Translations under genes and position numbers: made by a program | From: RACS-047 sp031553855 | GTDB lineage: Bacteria > Bacillota > Clostridia > Christensenellales > Pumilibacteraceae | Reading direction: 5' to 3' | NCBI GenBank assembly: GCA_031553855.1 | Contig: JAVBKW010000004.1 | Coordinates: forward strand, 1-64,000 | Length of the DNA stretch: 64,000 bases | Notes under the pieces: generated by a model | Told to the model about the DNA's origin: nothing | The model's database searches: none | Seen by the model: the letters and a program-made list of their open reading frames with translations, nothing else | Shown: positions 16,168 through 24,853 of the stretch, one piece after another | Position numbering within the stretch: the stretch's first letter is position 1 | Layout: each line of letters starts with the position of its first letter

Positions 16168-17559
16168 TTAATAGTACAGCTTTTCGTCGAAGTATTCTTT
16201 CAGCTTGTCGATCGAAACGGTGTCCTGCTGCATTGTGTCGCGGTTGCGGATCGTCACCATATTGTTTTCTAAGGTGTTGAAATCGACCGTTACGCAGTAG
16301 GGCGTGCCTATTTCGTCCTGACGGCGGTAGCGTTTGCCTATCGAGCCGGAAAGGTCGTATGTGCAGCTGTAATATTTGCGAAGTTGCGCGTAAACCTCGT
16401 CGGCTTTTTCCGAAAGGTTTTTCTGCAAGGGCAAAACGGCGACCTTATAGGGTGCGAGGGCGTGGTGGAGCTTTAGGACTACGCGTGTGTCGTTTTCAAG
16501 CTGCTCTTCCTCGTAGGCGTTGCATAAAAAGGCTAAAAGGACGCGGTCAACTCCGAGCGAGGGCTCGACGCAGTAGGGCACAAACTTTTCGTTTGTGATA
16601 GGGTCGGTATATTCCATGCTCTGACCCGAAACCTTTTGGTGGCACATAAGGTCGTAGTCGGTGCGGTCTGCCACTCCCCAAAGTTCGCCCCAGCCGAACG
16701 GGAACAAAAATTCAAAGTCGGTGGTGGCCTTTGAGTAGTGCGAAAGTTCCTCTTTATCATGGTCGCGCAATTTGAGGTTTTCTGATTTGACCCCTAGGCC
16801 TAAAAGCCATTGGTGGCAGAAGTTCTTCCAGTAGTTGAACCAGTCGAGGTCGGTGCCGGGCTTGCAGAAAAACTCAAGCTCCATCTGCTCAAATTCGCGC
16901 ACGCGGAAAATAAAGTTTCCGGGCGTGATCTCGTTGCGGAACGATTTACCGATCTGGGCTACGCCGAACGGCACCTTAGAGCGGTTCGAGCGGACGATGT
17001 TTTTAAAATTGACGAAAATGCCTTGAGCGGTTTCAGGGCGCAAATAAAGCGTGCTTGCGCTCTCTTCCGTAACTCCCTGAAAGGTTTTGAACATAAGGTT
17101 GAATTTTTTGATAGAGGTGAAATCGGACTTGCCGCAAACGGGGCAGGGAATGGAATTATCCTTTATATACTGCTCTAATTGCGCGTCCTTCCAGCCCGCG
17201 ATAGAAACGTTCTTTTTCTTACGCGCGACGTAATCCTCAATCAAATGGTCGGCTCTGTGGCGGGTCTTGCAGGACTTGCAATCCATCAAGGGGTCGGAAA
17301 ATCCGGCAAGGTGTCCGCTTGCTTCCCACGTTTTTGGGTTCATAAGTATAGCGCAGTCCACGCCCGTGTTGTACTCGGACTCTGTAACGAATTTCTTCCA
17401 CCACGCTTTCTTGATGTTGTTTTTAAGTTCAACTCCCAGCGGGCCGTAGTCCCAGGTGTTGGCAAGGCCGCCGTATATCTCGCTGCCGGCAAAAATAAAG
17501 CCTCTGCCTTTGCAGAGCGCAACAAGCTTATCCATAGTCAGAGAAGGTTTTTCAGCCAT
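16168..17559 (-). CDS. glyS: glycyl-tRNA synthetase (single-chain, class II)
   Basis: 463 residues from the ATG at 17559 (AAGGAG 9 bases upstream; a longer frame to 17691 has none). It charges tRNA-Gly. Visible are the N-terminal KLVALCKGRGFIFAGSEIYGG, the DYGPLG turn, motif 2 (FRNEITPGNFIFRVREFEQMELEFF), the glycine pocket, motif 3 (PSLGVDRVLLAFL) and a C-terminal anticodon-binding domain (ALAPYKVAVLPL, KRYRRQDEIGTPYCVTVDF). This is the alpha2 archaeal/eukaryotic-like type, as in many Firmicutes, not the alpha/beta type. A TTGACA-17-TAATAT promoter lies 71 bp upstream; no T-box is seen. Confidence 0.95.
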   Translation of the reverse strand: MAEKPSLTMDKLVALCKGRGFIFAGSEIYGGLANTWDYGPLGVELKNNIKKAWWKKFVTESEYNTGVDCAILMNPKTWEASGHLAGFSDPLMDCKSCKTRHRADHLIEDYVARKKKNVSIAGWKDAQLEQYIKDNSIPCPVCGKSDFTSIKKFNLMFKTFQGVTEESASTLYLRPETAQGIFVNFKNIVRSNRSKVPFGVAQIGKSFRNEITPGNFIFRVREFEQMELEFFCKPGTDLDWFNYWKNFCHQWLLGLGVKSENLKLRDHDKEELSHYSKATTDFEFLFPFGWGELWGVADRTDYDLMCHQKVSGQSMEYTDPITNEKFVPYCVEPSLGVDRVLLAFLCNAYEEEQLENDTRVVLKLHHALAPYKVAVLPLQKNLSEKADEVYAQLRKYYSCTYDLSGSIGKRYRRQDEIGTPYCVTVDFNTLENNMVTIRNRDTMQQDTVSIDKLKEYFDEKLYY

Positions 17560-17629
17560 AATTTTTAACTCCTTGTATAATTTCTTTGCTGTCGGCAAGA
17601 ACCGATGCAAAACTGTGTAATCTCGTACT

Positions 17630-17658
17630 ATATTATGGTTTTTCCGGCGTTTTGTCAA
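17630..17658 (-). promoter_or_regulatory. promoter of glyS
   Basis: Minus strand TTGACA (17658-17653), 17-base spacer, TAATAT (17635-17630). The leader is only about 65 bases, too short for a T-box. The 300 bp beyond it, up to 17985, hold no gene that I can support. Confidence 0.6.
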
Positions 17659-17985
17659 CTGTAATAGCGTGGCAAAAGTAAAAGACGGCAAGCTTAAAGG
17701 CCGCCGCCGCGCTCAAAAAATTTTGAGTAAAATCGTTTAAAATATTTAGCCGCTTTTTTTTAAAATGTTTTCACACTCTTTCCCGTTTTTCATATTATGA
17801 CAGTAGATATATCTAAAATACTCTTGAGAGTTTCAAAAGATTTTCAAAGATAAACGTTAAAGAAAAATTTCTTAAAAGGAAGAGCCTTTAAGAAACGCGG
17901 ACCGGGGCAGCGCGCGGATATGCTCTTTATCCTGTCGCGCTCCGCCCGATCAAACTTATTTTATTATTACAAGGAGGATCAACGA

Positions 17986-18195
17986 ATGTTTAATTCCGGA
18001 TGTGGATGCGGTGGCGGCTGCAACGATATATTCTTCATCATATTGCTTCTGTGTTGCTGCGGCGGCGGAAAAGATAACTGCGGATGCGGCGGCTTCAATA
18101 AAGGCTGCGGCGGAGGCTGTGACTGCTGCGAGTTAATTATCTTATGGTTACTTATTTCGTGCTGCTGCGGCGGCAAAGACGTTTGCTGCAAATAA
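17986..18195 (+). CDS. Cys/Gly-rich two-helix membrane micropeptide
   Basis: 69 residues from the ATG at 17986 (AAGGAGG 8 bases upstream; a longer frame from 17920 has no site). 17 Cys and about 17 Gly alternate with two short hydrophobic segments (IFFIILLL at about 15-22, LIILWLLI at about 50-57). Clusters are CGCGGGC, CCCGGG, CGCGG, CGGGCDCC, CCCGG and a VCCK end. It could bind metal or Fe-S at a membrane, be disulphide-linked in a spore layer, or be palmitate/zinc-like anchored; the sequence does not decide. Has its own strong terminator, so it is a single-gene unit. Confidence 0.65.
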   Translation: MFNSGCGCGGGCNDIFFIILLLCCCGGGKDNCGCGGFNKGCGGGCDCCELIILWLLISCCCGGKDVCCK

Positions 18196-18229
18196 CGCTA
18201 AAAGCTTTTGCGCCGACATAAATTAAGGG

Positions 18230-18271
18230 TTATCGGGGAGGAGAAATCTTCCCCGATAATTTCTTTTTTTC
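18230..18271 (+). terminator. terminator after the Cys-rich micropeptide
   Basis: 10-bp perfect stem TTATCGGGGA/TCCCCGATAA followed by TTTCTTTTTTT. Confidence 0.85.
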
Positions 18272-18365
18272 ACCGCCTTTTCAAACAGTTGCGTTAATCA
18301 GGGATTTATGATAATATTATTCATCATATAGTTATCTATAAATATAAGTAATTATATGTATATTC

Positions 18366-18450
18366 CGCCGGTATCGTATAGGAACCGGACATTGTGTAAA
18401 TCTTATTATTATTGAGGCTACGGAGAGGGTTACCCCCTGAGTCTACAAGG
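18366..18450 (+). promoter_or_regulatory. possible structured leader of the ECF transporter gene
   Basis: Upstream of the S-component gene there are a CCGGT/ACCGG hairpin (about 18369-18389) and a GAGGG-TTA-CCCCC hairpin bracketed by GGCTAC and GTCTAC, ending just before AAGGAG. This could be a cis-regulatory RNA for the vitamin genes. I could not match it to a known riboswitch consensus. Confidence 0.3.
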
Positions 18451-18460
18451 AGTGAAAAAA

Positions 18461-19063
18461 ATGAAGATCAGTTCTAAAAGTATTGCCGTTGCGGCGATCA
18501 CTTTGGCCCTCACGGCCGTTTTAGCGCCTTTGCCGTTTGTGTTTATGCTGCCGCTGCTGTTCACTTGCTGCACGCGCGGTATGAAAATGTCGCTTTTTAT
18601 GGGCCTTGCGTTCGGCGTCGTCAGCTTTTTGTACGCATTTGCCGGCTCTACTCCCGTTGCGCTCGCGTTTATAAAAGCGCCCTATATTGCGATAATACCG
18701 CGAATTTTAGTCGCTTTCTTTGCTTGCGGGGCATTCAAAATATCGAAAAAACTCATAAAAGGCAATTCAAAAACCGCGTTGGTTGCGCCGTACGTTATTT
18801 CTGCGGCAGTCGGCACGTTATCTAATACGGTTTTAGTAGTTTCCTCTATGCTTGCCTTAAGTACTACAGTCCTTGCAGATATATCCGTATGGGCGTATGT
18901 GACTGTGATGATAACCTCCGGCCTCATTGAGCTTGCCGTTTCTGTGATACTTGCTCCGGCAGTTTCGATAAGCGTTGAAAAGGCTCTTTCCGGCGGGTTC
19001 AAAAAGCGCGCAAAAGCCGCGGATGCCGGAGTCGGCGACAAAACGGAAAACAGCCCGAATTAA
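18461..19063 (+). CDS. ECF transporter S component, probable pantothenate uptake
   Basis: 200 residues with about six hydrophobic helices. The ATG at 18461 has AAGGAG 8 bases upstream. The pattern AAITLALTAVLAPL near the N-terminus and the KAPYIAIIPRILVAFFACGAFK segment are typical of energy-coupling-factor substrate-binding subunits, which bind a vitamin and pair with a shared EcfAAT module (not in this window). The type III pantothenate kinase gene begins 33 bp downstream, so the substrate is probably pantothenate (PanT-like). The substrate is an inference from the neighbour. Confidence 0.7.
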   Translation: MKISSKSIAVAAITLALTAVLAPLPFVFMLPLLFTCCTRGMKMSLFMGLAFGVVSFLYAFAGSTPVALAFIKAPYIAIIPRILVAFFACGAFKISKKLIKGNSKTALVAPYVISAAVGTLSNTVLVVSSMLALSTTVLADISVWAYVTVMITSGLIELAVSVILAPAVSISVEKALSGGFKKRAKAADAGVGDKTENSPN

Positions 19064-19096
19064 TGCATTAAATTATCTATATATTATAAGGACATT

Positions 19097-19861
19097 ATGA
19101 ATTTAGTTTTTGACATCGGAAATACTAATATAAAAATAGGCATTTTTCATAACGACGAGCTTGTAGATTCGTTAAGGATAAACGCGACCTCGAACAAAAC
19201 CTCGGACGAGTACTGGGTGCTGCTCAGGGATATGATGGCTGCAAAGAACATCAAGGTCGATCAGGTTGCAGGCGCGATAATTTCCAGCGTCAACCCGAAC
19301 CTCAACTACACTATAGAGCATATGATAAGCGCGAATTTCAACGTAAAGCCGCTGTTTGTCGGCGCGGGCATCAAGACGGGCATTGCCGTCAAATACGACA
19401 ACCCTAAGGAAGTCGGGTCGGACCGTATCGTCGGGGCGGTCGCGGCGTATAATAAGTACGGCGGGCCGTGCATAGTTATCGACTGCGGAACGGCGACGAG
19501 CTTCAACGTCGTAAGCGAAAAAGGCGAATTTTTGGGCGGGGCGATCAGCTTCGGGCTAAAGACGGCTTCGGACTCTCTTTGGAACGCCGCCGCAAAGCTC
19601 CCCAAAATAGAACTGCTTGTTCCTCCGGCCGTCGTCAATAAAACGACTATTTCCAATATGCAGTCGGGCATAATGTACGGCTATATCGGTATTATAGAAA
19701 GCCTTGTAAAGCGCATAAAGGCCGAAATAGGCGAGGCAAAGGTCATTGCAACCGGGGGCTTAAGCGAAACTATCCGCCTCCATACCGACGTAATCGATAT
19801 TTTCGACAGAATGCTCACTCTGCGCGGGCTTAACATCATATATAAACTTAATCAAGGTTAA
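19097..19861 (+). CDS. coaX: type III pantothenate kinase
   Basis: 254 residues. It phosphorylates pantothenate, the first step to coenzyme A. The ASKHA phosphate motif DIGNTNIKIG sits at residues 6-15. VGSDRIVGAVAAY holds the catalytic Asp, and DCGTATSFNVV is the second phosphate motif. GGAISFGLKTASDSL replaces the more usual GG.I.PG. The C-terminal KVIATGGLSE closes the ATP site. It follows the ECF S component, so uptake and phosphorylation of the vitamin are linked. No start ambiguity. Upstream site AAGGAC is moderate. Confidence 0.93.
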   Translation: MNLVFDIGNTNIKIGIFHNDELVDSLRINATSNKTSDEYWVLLRDMMAAKNIKVDQVAGAIISSVNPNLNYTIEHMISANFNVKPLFVGAGIKTGIAVKYDNPKEVGSDRIVGAVAAYNKYGGPCIVIDCGTATSFNVVSEKGEFLGGAISFGLKTASDSLWNAAAKLPKIELLVPPAVVNKTTISNMQSGIMYGYIGIIESLVKRIKAEIGEAKVIATGGLSETIRLHTDVIDIFDRMLTLRGLNIIYKLNQG

Positions 19862-19908
19862 AACTAGAAAAGAATTCATCGGCTATTCTTTTACGGTATT
19901 TTTCTAGC
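19861..19908 (+). repeat. 21-bp repeat copy 1 and inverted repeat after coaX
   Basis: The 21 bases 19861-19881 recur exactly at 62357-62377 after dpaA. Here they form part of a foldback: CTAGAAAA pairs with TTTTTCTAG (about 19864-19908), with an inner AAAAGAAT/ATTCTTTT. Confidence 0.5.
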
Positions 19909-19931
19909 AAACGGAGGTAATCGTTATAATT

Positions 19932-21230
19932 ATGGAAAAGCAAAATAACAAAGTTAAAAAAGTCAATATAGCAATTATGGGTATCGGCACCGTCGGCGGA
20001 GGTACGTATGATATCCTCACGCAAAACCACGATATGATACTCAAAACACAAGGCCTTGATATAAAGGTCGTTAAAGTTTTGGACAAGTCGCCCGAATGGA
20101 TAGCAAAGCGCACAGGCAATAAAGAGCTCGCCGCAGCCTCTTTGGACGAGATACTTGCCGATAAATCGATTTCGATAGTAGTTGAAACAATGGGCGGCGT
20201 GGAGCCGGCTAAAACTTTCATTAAAAGGTCGCTGCTTGCGGGCAAAAGCGTCGTATCGGCCAACAAGGAGCTTATTTCAAAGCATTGGCCGGAGCTTGAG
20301 AGCGCGGCAAGAGAGGGCGGCGCGGGCTTCTATTTTGAGGCGTCCTGCGTGGGCGGCGTTCCTATTATCCGCACGCTGACTCAAAGCTTGCAAGGCGACA
20401 ATATCCAGCAGATAGTCGGCATAATCAACGGCACGACTAATTATATCCTCACCAAAATGGCAGAGGACAATATGCCCTATGAGAAAGCCCTGCAAGGCGC
20501 GCAGGCGGCGGGTTTTGCCGAAGCCGACCCTACGGCGGACGTCGAGGGGTACGACGCTATGTACAAGCTCAGTATCCTTTCCTCATTGGCCTTTCACGCG
20601 TCCATTCCGTATACGTCAATATACAGGGAAGGTATTTCTAAAATCTCGATCAACGATATCCGCAGCGGCGCGGAGCTTGGCTATACGCTCAAGCTTTTAG
20701 GGATAGGCAGGCGGACGGGCGATGCGGTCGAAGTGCGCGTCCACCCGACTTTTATTCCCAAAAACCATCCGCTCTCGTCTGTGCGCAACGAATTCAACGC
20801 GGTTTTCATAAAAGGCGACGCGGTAGATAATATTATGCTTTACGGCAGAGGGGCGGGCGCGCGCCCTACGGGAAGCGCAATAGTGTCCGATATCGTTTTC
20901 TGCGCAAAACAGTCCGAACACGTTTACTCGGATTTTGAAAACAACGGCAAAATAAACGCGCCGGTAGTTATCGTCAACGACTTCAATTCAAAATACTATT
21001 TTTCGCTTACCGTTGCCGACAAACCCGGCGTCCTTGCTAAAATCGCCGACATTTTAGGGAAACACGGCGTTTCTATCAACACGCTTTTCCAGCGCGCCGC
21101 CGAAAATGACAACGCGCCTATCGCTATCCTTACCCACGAAACCACAGAGCATTCCATTCAGGACTCTCTTTCGCTGATAGGAAAATTAGCGGAAGTCAAA
21201 AGCGTGGACAGCCTTATCAGAGTGCTTTAG
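19932..21230 (+). CDS. hom: homoserine dehydrogenase
   Basis: 432 residues. It reduces aspartate semialdehyde to homoserine with NAD(P)H, in the Thr/Met branch. The N-terminal Rossmann motif GIGTVGGG is at 17-24; SANKELIS and GTTNYILTKM mark the catalytic domain, and EADPTADVEGYDA(M)YK gives the substrate-binding acids and Lys. The C-terminal ACT domain (about 352-432, LTVADKPGVLAKIADILGKHGVSI) is the usual threonine feedback site. ACGGAGG lies about 14 bases upstream of the ATG, a rather long spacing. Stands alone between coaX and a surface protein gene. Confidence 0.95.
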   Translation: MEKQNNKVKKVNIAIMGIGTVGGGTYDILTQNHDMILKTQGLDIKVVKVLDKSPEWIAKRTGNKELAAASLDEILADKSISIVVETMGGVEPAKTFIKRSLLAGKSVVSANKELISKHWPELESAAREGGAGFYFEASCVGGVPIIRTLTQSLQGDNIQQIVGIINGTTNYILTKMAEDNMPYEKALQGAQAAGFAEADPTADVEGYDAMYKLSILSSLAFHASIPYTSIYREGISKISINDIRSGAELGYTLKLLGIGRRTGDAVEVRVHPTFIPKNHPLSSVRNEFNAVFIKGDAVDNIMLYGRGAGARPTGSAIVSDIVFCAKQSEHVYSDFENNGKINAPVVIVNDFNSKYYFSLTVADKPGVLAKIADILGKHGVSINTLFQRAAENDNAPIAILTHETTEHSIQDSLSLIGKLAEVKSVDSLIRVL

Positions 21231-21370
21231 TCCGCTAATTCTACGCCCTTTTACGCCCTTTTAAAAGCGGCCAAAAAACAAAAAAACAAAATAAAAACTA
21301 AATTACCGAACTTTTACATATTTTTCTAATTATTGAATAATAATAACTTTGCAATTATTGCCAATTTTAT

Positions 21371-21399
21371 TTGACAAAAATATTTATGGATTGTATAAT
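21371..21399 (+). promoter_or_regulatory. perfect consensus promoter of the surface protein gene
   Basis: TTGACA (21371-21376), exactly 17 bases, TATAAT (21394-21399). Suggests strong constitutive expression. A second TATAAT-like box lies at 21415-21420. Confidence 0.8.
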
Positions 21400-21451
21400 T
21401 GCAATGTTACATTGTATAATTTTACTTAAAAGCCAAGAGGAGATTCTTCGA

Positions 21452-24400
21452 ATGAAAAGACTTAAGCGTTTATGGATGACTATATTGATTGTGGTTATTT
21501 CCGTTTCTGTAATAATCGGGGGAGCGGGAATTTCTGCGTTTGCGGCTGATTCCATAACGAATGCTAACGATATGCTTGCTGCTGCTGCAACGCTGCCTAA
21601 AACTGTATATTTGGGCGAGCCGATAACGATTCCGGCAGGAACTTCTTTAAAAGTTACAGCTCCGGACGGCGCGGACGTTACTTCCCAGATAAGCGGCGGT
21701 TCTCTTACCGCGAAAATGCTCGGTAACTACACCATTTCTTATGGTGCGGTAGAGAAATATCTTTACAATGTTAATTGCAAACTTGAAAAAGAATATGAGC
21801 TGCGCGTAGAAAACGGCGGGGCGGAAGTTCCCACCCACGTTGCTGCAGGAAATAAGATCAAGCTCCCCGCTGCAAAGCTTTTCTATAAAGATACGGAAAA
21901 AAATGAGTACGTTGAATGCCTCGCGGCAGACTATGCTGTCGAAATCAAAGTAGGCAACAAGGTTTTTGAAAACGGAAAATTCCAAGGCGAATCCGCCGAC
22001 GCCGTTTGGGTTGCGGCTGAACACACCGTTCAGTACACCGCAAACCTCAAAAAAGGCAGCGACACGTTAAAAAAATATTTCACAAAGGGCTTTACTGTAA
22101 AAGCTCAGACCGGATTTAAGGACGAGGTAGCCCCGACTCTTTCCGTTGCGAGCGTGCCTAAGGACGCCAGCCTCAACACTAAAGTAACTCTTCCCAAAGC
22201 CACAGCTAACGACACCTTTGACACAAATCCCCTTGTTAAGATAACTGTTAAAAAGGGCGACGCAGACGTTAAAGCTGTTGAAGTCAACGATTACGGTTAT
22301 GCTACTGCCGCTAAAGCTGACAATCAGTATTTTGATAATATCAACAACCTCAGCTTTTATCCCAGAGAAACCGGCACATATACCGTAACATACCAGGCTT
22401 TCGACGATACCAATATTTATGACGAAACCAAAGGCAAGTCCACAAAATACACTTTCAACATCGAAGTATCCGACAGAACCGCTCCTAAGCTTGAAGAAAT
22501 CGACGATACAATGATCCCTTCAAAATGGGGTAAGACTGTTGAGAATAAGGCCAAAAACAACGACGGCAAAATCAATTTCCCGTTCCCCGTATTCTCGGAT
22601 AACGACACTAATGCCGACGCTATCAAAATCTCCTTCACAGTCACCGACACCGTAAACAACAAAGTAGTTATCAAATTTGATAATATCAACGAAACTTCCG
22701 GCGGCAATGAGTACACCTATAATTCCGCAAAGCCCGGAAACGGCATTTACAACAAAAACACCGCCGAAAGCACAAAAGAGACTTTTAGCAAAACAACCGG
22801 ATTCGCTTTCGACCTTTCAAAATACGTTGGCGCAGTAGACGCCGGAGTTTCCACAACAGGCAAATACACCGCCGTTTATGTTGCAAAGGATTCTAAAGGC
22901 AACACTTCAAGTCAGGTTTCCTACGATATTACGGTCGACGAAAAGCTTGTAGACGATAAAGCCCCCTCCGTAACTCTTGAGACGGACGACTATTTATATG
23001 TTGAAAGCGCAACAGAGTACCAGAAATATACTCTTCCCACAGCAACTGTGACCGACGCGGTCGATTCAAGGCCCGAAATCACATATGAGATATGGGCAGG
23101 AGCGACAAAACTTGCAAGCGTGAAAAACGGCGCGGAAATCGAAATCAACGAAACGAACATTAAGGTTGAGGATGACGAGACGCCTATTGCGTATTCCGGC
23201 AGTAAGCTTACCTTAAAGGTTTCCGGCAAAGACGACGTCGGTAACGTTTCGGATATAGTTGAAAAGAATATTTACCTTGCTAAAACCAGCGACGTTACGG
23301 CAAATGTAACTTTAAGCATCACTCCCACATGGAACCAGGCAGCTTTAAAAGCGGGCGAGGGAATGATGAATATCGGCAGCATCAAAATTAACAGCTTTGC
23401 CGACGCGACTGAAAACAGCTACAGAAAATTCAACGGTTTTGAGCTTTCGCTTCAGGACCCTAACGGCGACCTGATCGACGGTATGTCGCTTGAAACCTAT
23501 ATTGCAGAAAGCAGCGTAGCCGGTAAAAAAGAAATCAATATCGATAAACTTTCGTTTGCCCCCGGCAGCGCAGGATTCTATACCCTCACGGTAAGAGCTT
23601 TCGATATCACAGGCAGAAGCCTTGTAAAAGCTTATAAGATCGAAGTCGGCGCAGGCTCAACGAGCGGCGGAACTGTCAGCGCGGTTGCTGTTCCTGTAAC
23701 CGGAAACGTCAACGTAAGCTATAAATTAAGAAACGAAATAGTTAAAGACAATCCCAGCGTTCCCAGCGATTTAACTAAAAACTATATCGTCAGAAAGATT
23801 TCGCAGGCAGGAAAGTTCAGCCTTATGGGCGTTGAACTGACGGCTTACACCGCAGGAACATATTGGTTCAACGACGGTATCTATCTCAACGACAACACTT
23901 TCAGAACACTCGGCGACGCTTATTGGACTACTATTACCGACAATTCAAACCCTGTGTTTGAGGTTCTGGGAGTTATGCCCACCTACGCTCCTAAGAGCAC
24001 GGCTGCAACCTCATTTACAGACAATACCGCTATAATCGACACATGGACAGTTCAGCTGCCTAAAGTAATCGCGTTCAACGATTATGCTAACGCGGAAATA
24101 ACTGTAGTTGTCAAAGATTTGAAAGGAAACCGCGAGCTCAATATCGGTTCAACAGGCAACGCTAACGAGGTTATGCTCAATTCTGACGGCGGATACGCGT
24201 TTGACCCTAAGTCGGACGGCGAATATCAGGTCACTTACACCGCTACCGTACCCGGATCGGGAACACAGACCGCCGTTTATACGATCAAAGTCGGCGACAA
24301 CGTAGCTCCCGCCTTTACGCTTAAAAACCCTGCCCCCTCTTCATCCTACAGCCAGACTCTGAAAGCTACTTTTGAGTTTAAGGAAATGGTTTTTGTCGAG

Positions 24401-24769
24401 GAAACAGACGGAGATAAGAAAGCGGACGTAACCTTCACTAAGAGATTGCTCGACCCCAGTAATAAGGTAGTATATGAAGTTTCCGGTAAAGACAGCACAG
24501 CCTCTTACGCTACAAAGAAAGTAAGGGACGACGGAACGACATATAAGTTTGATTCTTCTGGAAAATACACAGTAGAATATGTCACAAAAGACGCGGCAGG
24601 CAATACGAACAAGATAATTGAAAATATCGACGTAACCTCGTCTAAAACGGCAAATCCTGTTCCTTTAAAGGTTTTAAGAACCGTTCTTATCCTTGTGGGA
24701 ATACTTGTTCTTGCCGGTGTAGTTTACTATTTCGTACGCTTCCGTAAAGTCAAGGCCATCAAAAAATAA
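21452..24769 (+). CDS. large secreted Ig-like surface protein, C-terminal membrane anchor
   Basis: 1105 residues from the ATG at 21452 (AAGAGGAG upstream). A signal peptide (1-32, MKRLKRLWMTILIVVISVSVIIG, cleavage after AFA) leads into a beta-rich exodomain with several Ig/HYR-like modules that start with APxL or APSV (about 225, 340, 510 and near 950), each with YTVTYQAFD- or YTVEYVTKDAAGN-type final strands. The end is one transmembrane helix (LRTVLILVGILVLAGVVYYFV) and a basic tail RFRKVKAIKK. There is no LPxTG, so it is tail-anchored in the membrane. No enzyme motif is visible; adhesion or cell-envelope structure is the likely role. Confidence 0.75.
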   Translation: MKRLKRLWMTILIVVISVSVIIGGAGISAFAADSITNANDMLAAAATLPKTVYLGEPITIPAGTSLKVTAPDGADVTSQISGGSLTAKMLGNYTISYGAVEKYLYNVNCKLEKEYELRVENGGAEVPTHVAAGNKIKLPAAKLFYKDTEKNEYVECLAADYAVEIKVGNKVFENGKFQGESADAVWVAAEHTVQYTANLKKGSDTLKKYFTKGFTVKAQTGFKDEVAPTLSVASVPKDASLNTKVTLPKATANDTFDTNPLVKITVKKGDADVKAVEVNDYGYATAAKADNQYFDNINNLSFYPRETGTYTVTYQAFDDTNIYDETKGKSTKYTFNIEVSDRTAPKLEEIDDTMIPSKWGKTVENKAKNNDGKINFPFPVFSDNDTNADAIKISFTVTDTVNNKVVIKFDNINETSGGNEYTYNSAKPGNGIYNKNTAESTKETFSKTTGFAFDLSKYVGAVDAGVSTTGKYTAVYVAKDSKGNTSSQVSYDITVDEKLVDDKAPSVTLETDDYLYVESATEYQKYTLPTATVTDAVDSRPEITYEIWAGATKLASVKNGAEIEINETNIKVEDDETPIAYSGSKLTLKVSGKDDVGNVSDIVEKNIYLAKTSDVTANVTLSITPTWNQAALKAGEGMMNIGSIKINSFADATENSYRKFNGFELSLQDPNGDLIDGMSLETYIAESSVAGKKEINIDKLSFAPGSAGFYTLTVRAFDITGRSLVKAYKIEVGAGSTSGGTVSAVAVPVTGNVNVSYKLRNEIVKDNPSVPSDLTKNYIVRKISQAGKFSLMGVELTAYTAGTYWFNDGIYLNDNTFRTLGDAYWTTITDNSNPVFEVLGVMPTYAPKSTAATSFTDNTAIIDTWTVQLPKVIAFNDYANAEITVVVKDLKGNRELNIGSTGNANEVMLNSDGGYAFDPKSDGEYQVTYTATVPGSGTQTAVYTIKVGDNVAPAFTLKNPAPSSSYSQTLKATFEFKEMVFVEETDGDKKADVTFTKRLLDPSNKVVYEVSGKDSTASYATKKVRDDGTTYKFDSSGKYTVEYVTKDAAGNTNKIIENIDVTSSKTANPVPLKVLRTVLILVGILVLAGVVYYFVRFRKVKAIKK

Positions 24770-24789
24770 ACTGAATTTTTAAACAGCTG

Positions 24790-24837
24790 AAGCGGTTCTG
24801 ATATTGGTTTAATACTTATATTAGAGCCGCTTTGTTT
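24790..24837 (+). terminator. terminator after the Ig-like surface protein
   Basis: AAGCGG-TT-CT ... AG-AG-CCGCTT stem with a loop of about 23 bases, followed by TGTTTT. Confidence 0.55.
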
Positions 24838-24853
24838 TAGTAGAGGAGAAGTG

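Noticed and set aside
17560..17629. T-box leader for glyS
   Set aside because: The leader is only about 65 bases and lacks the T-box sequence and antiterminator.
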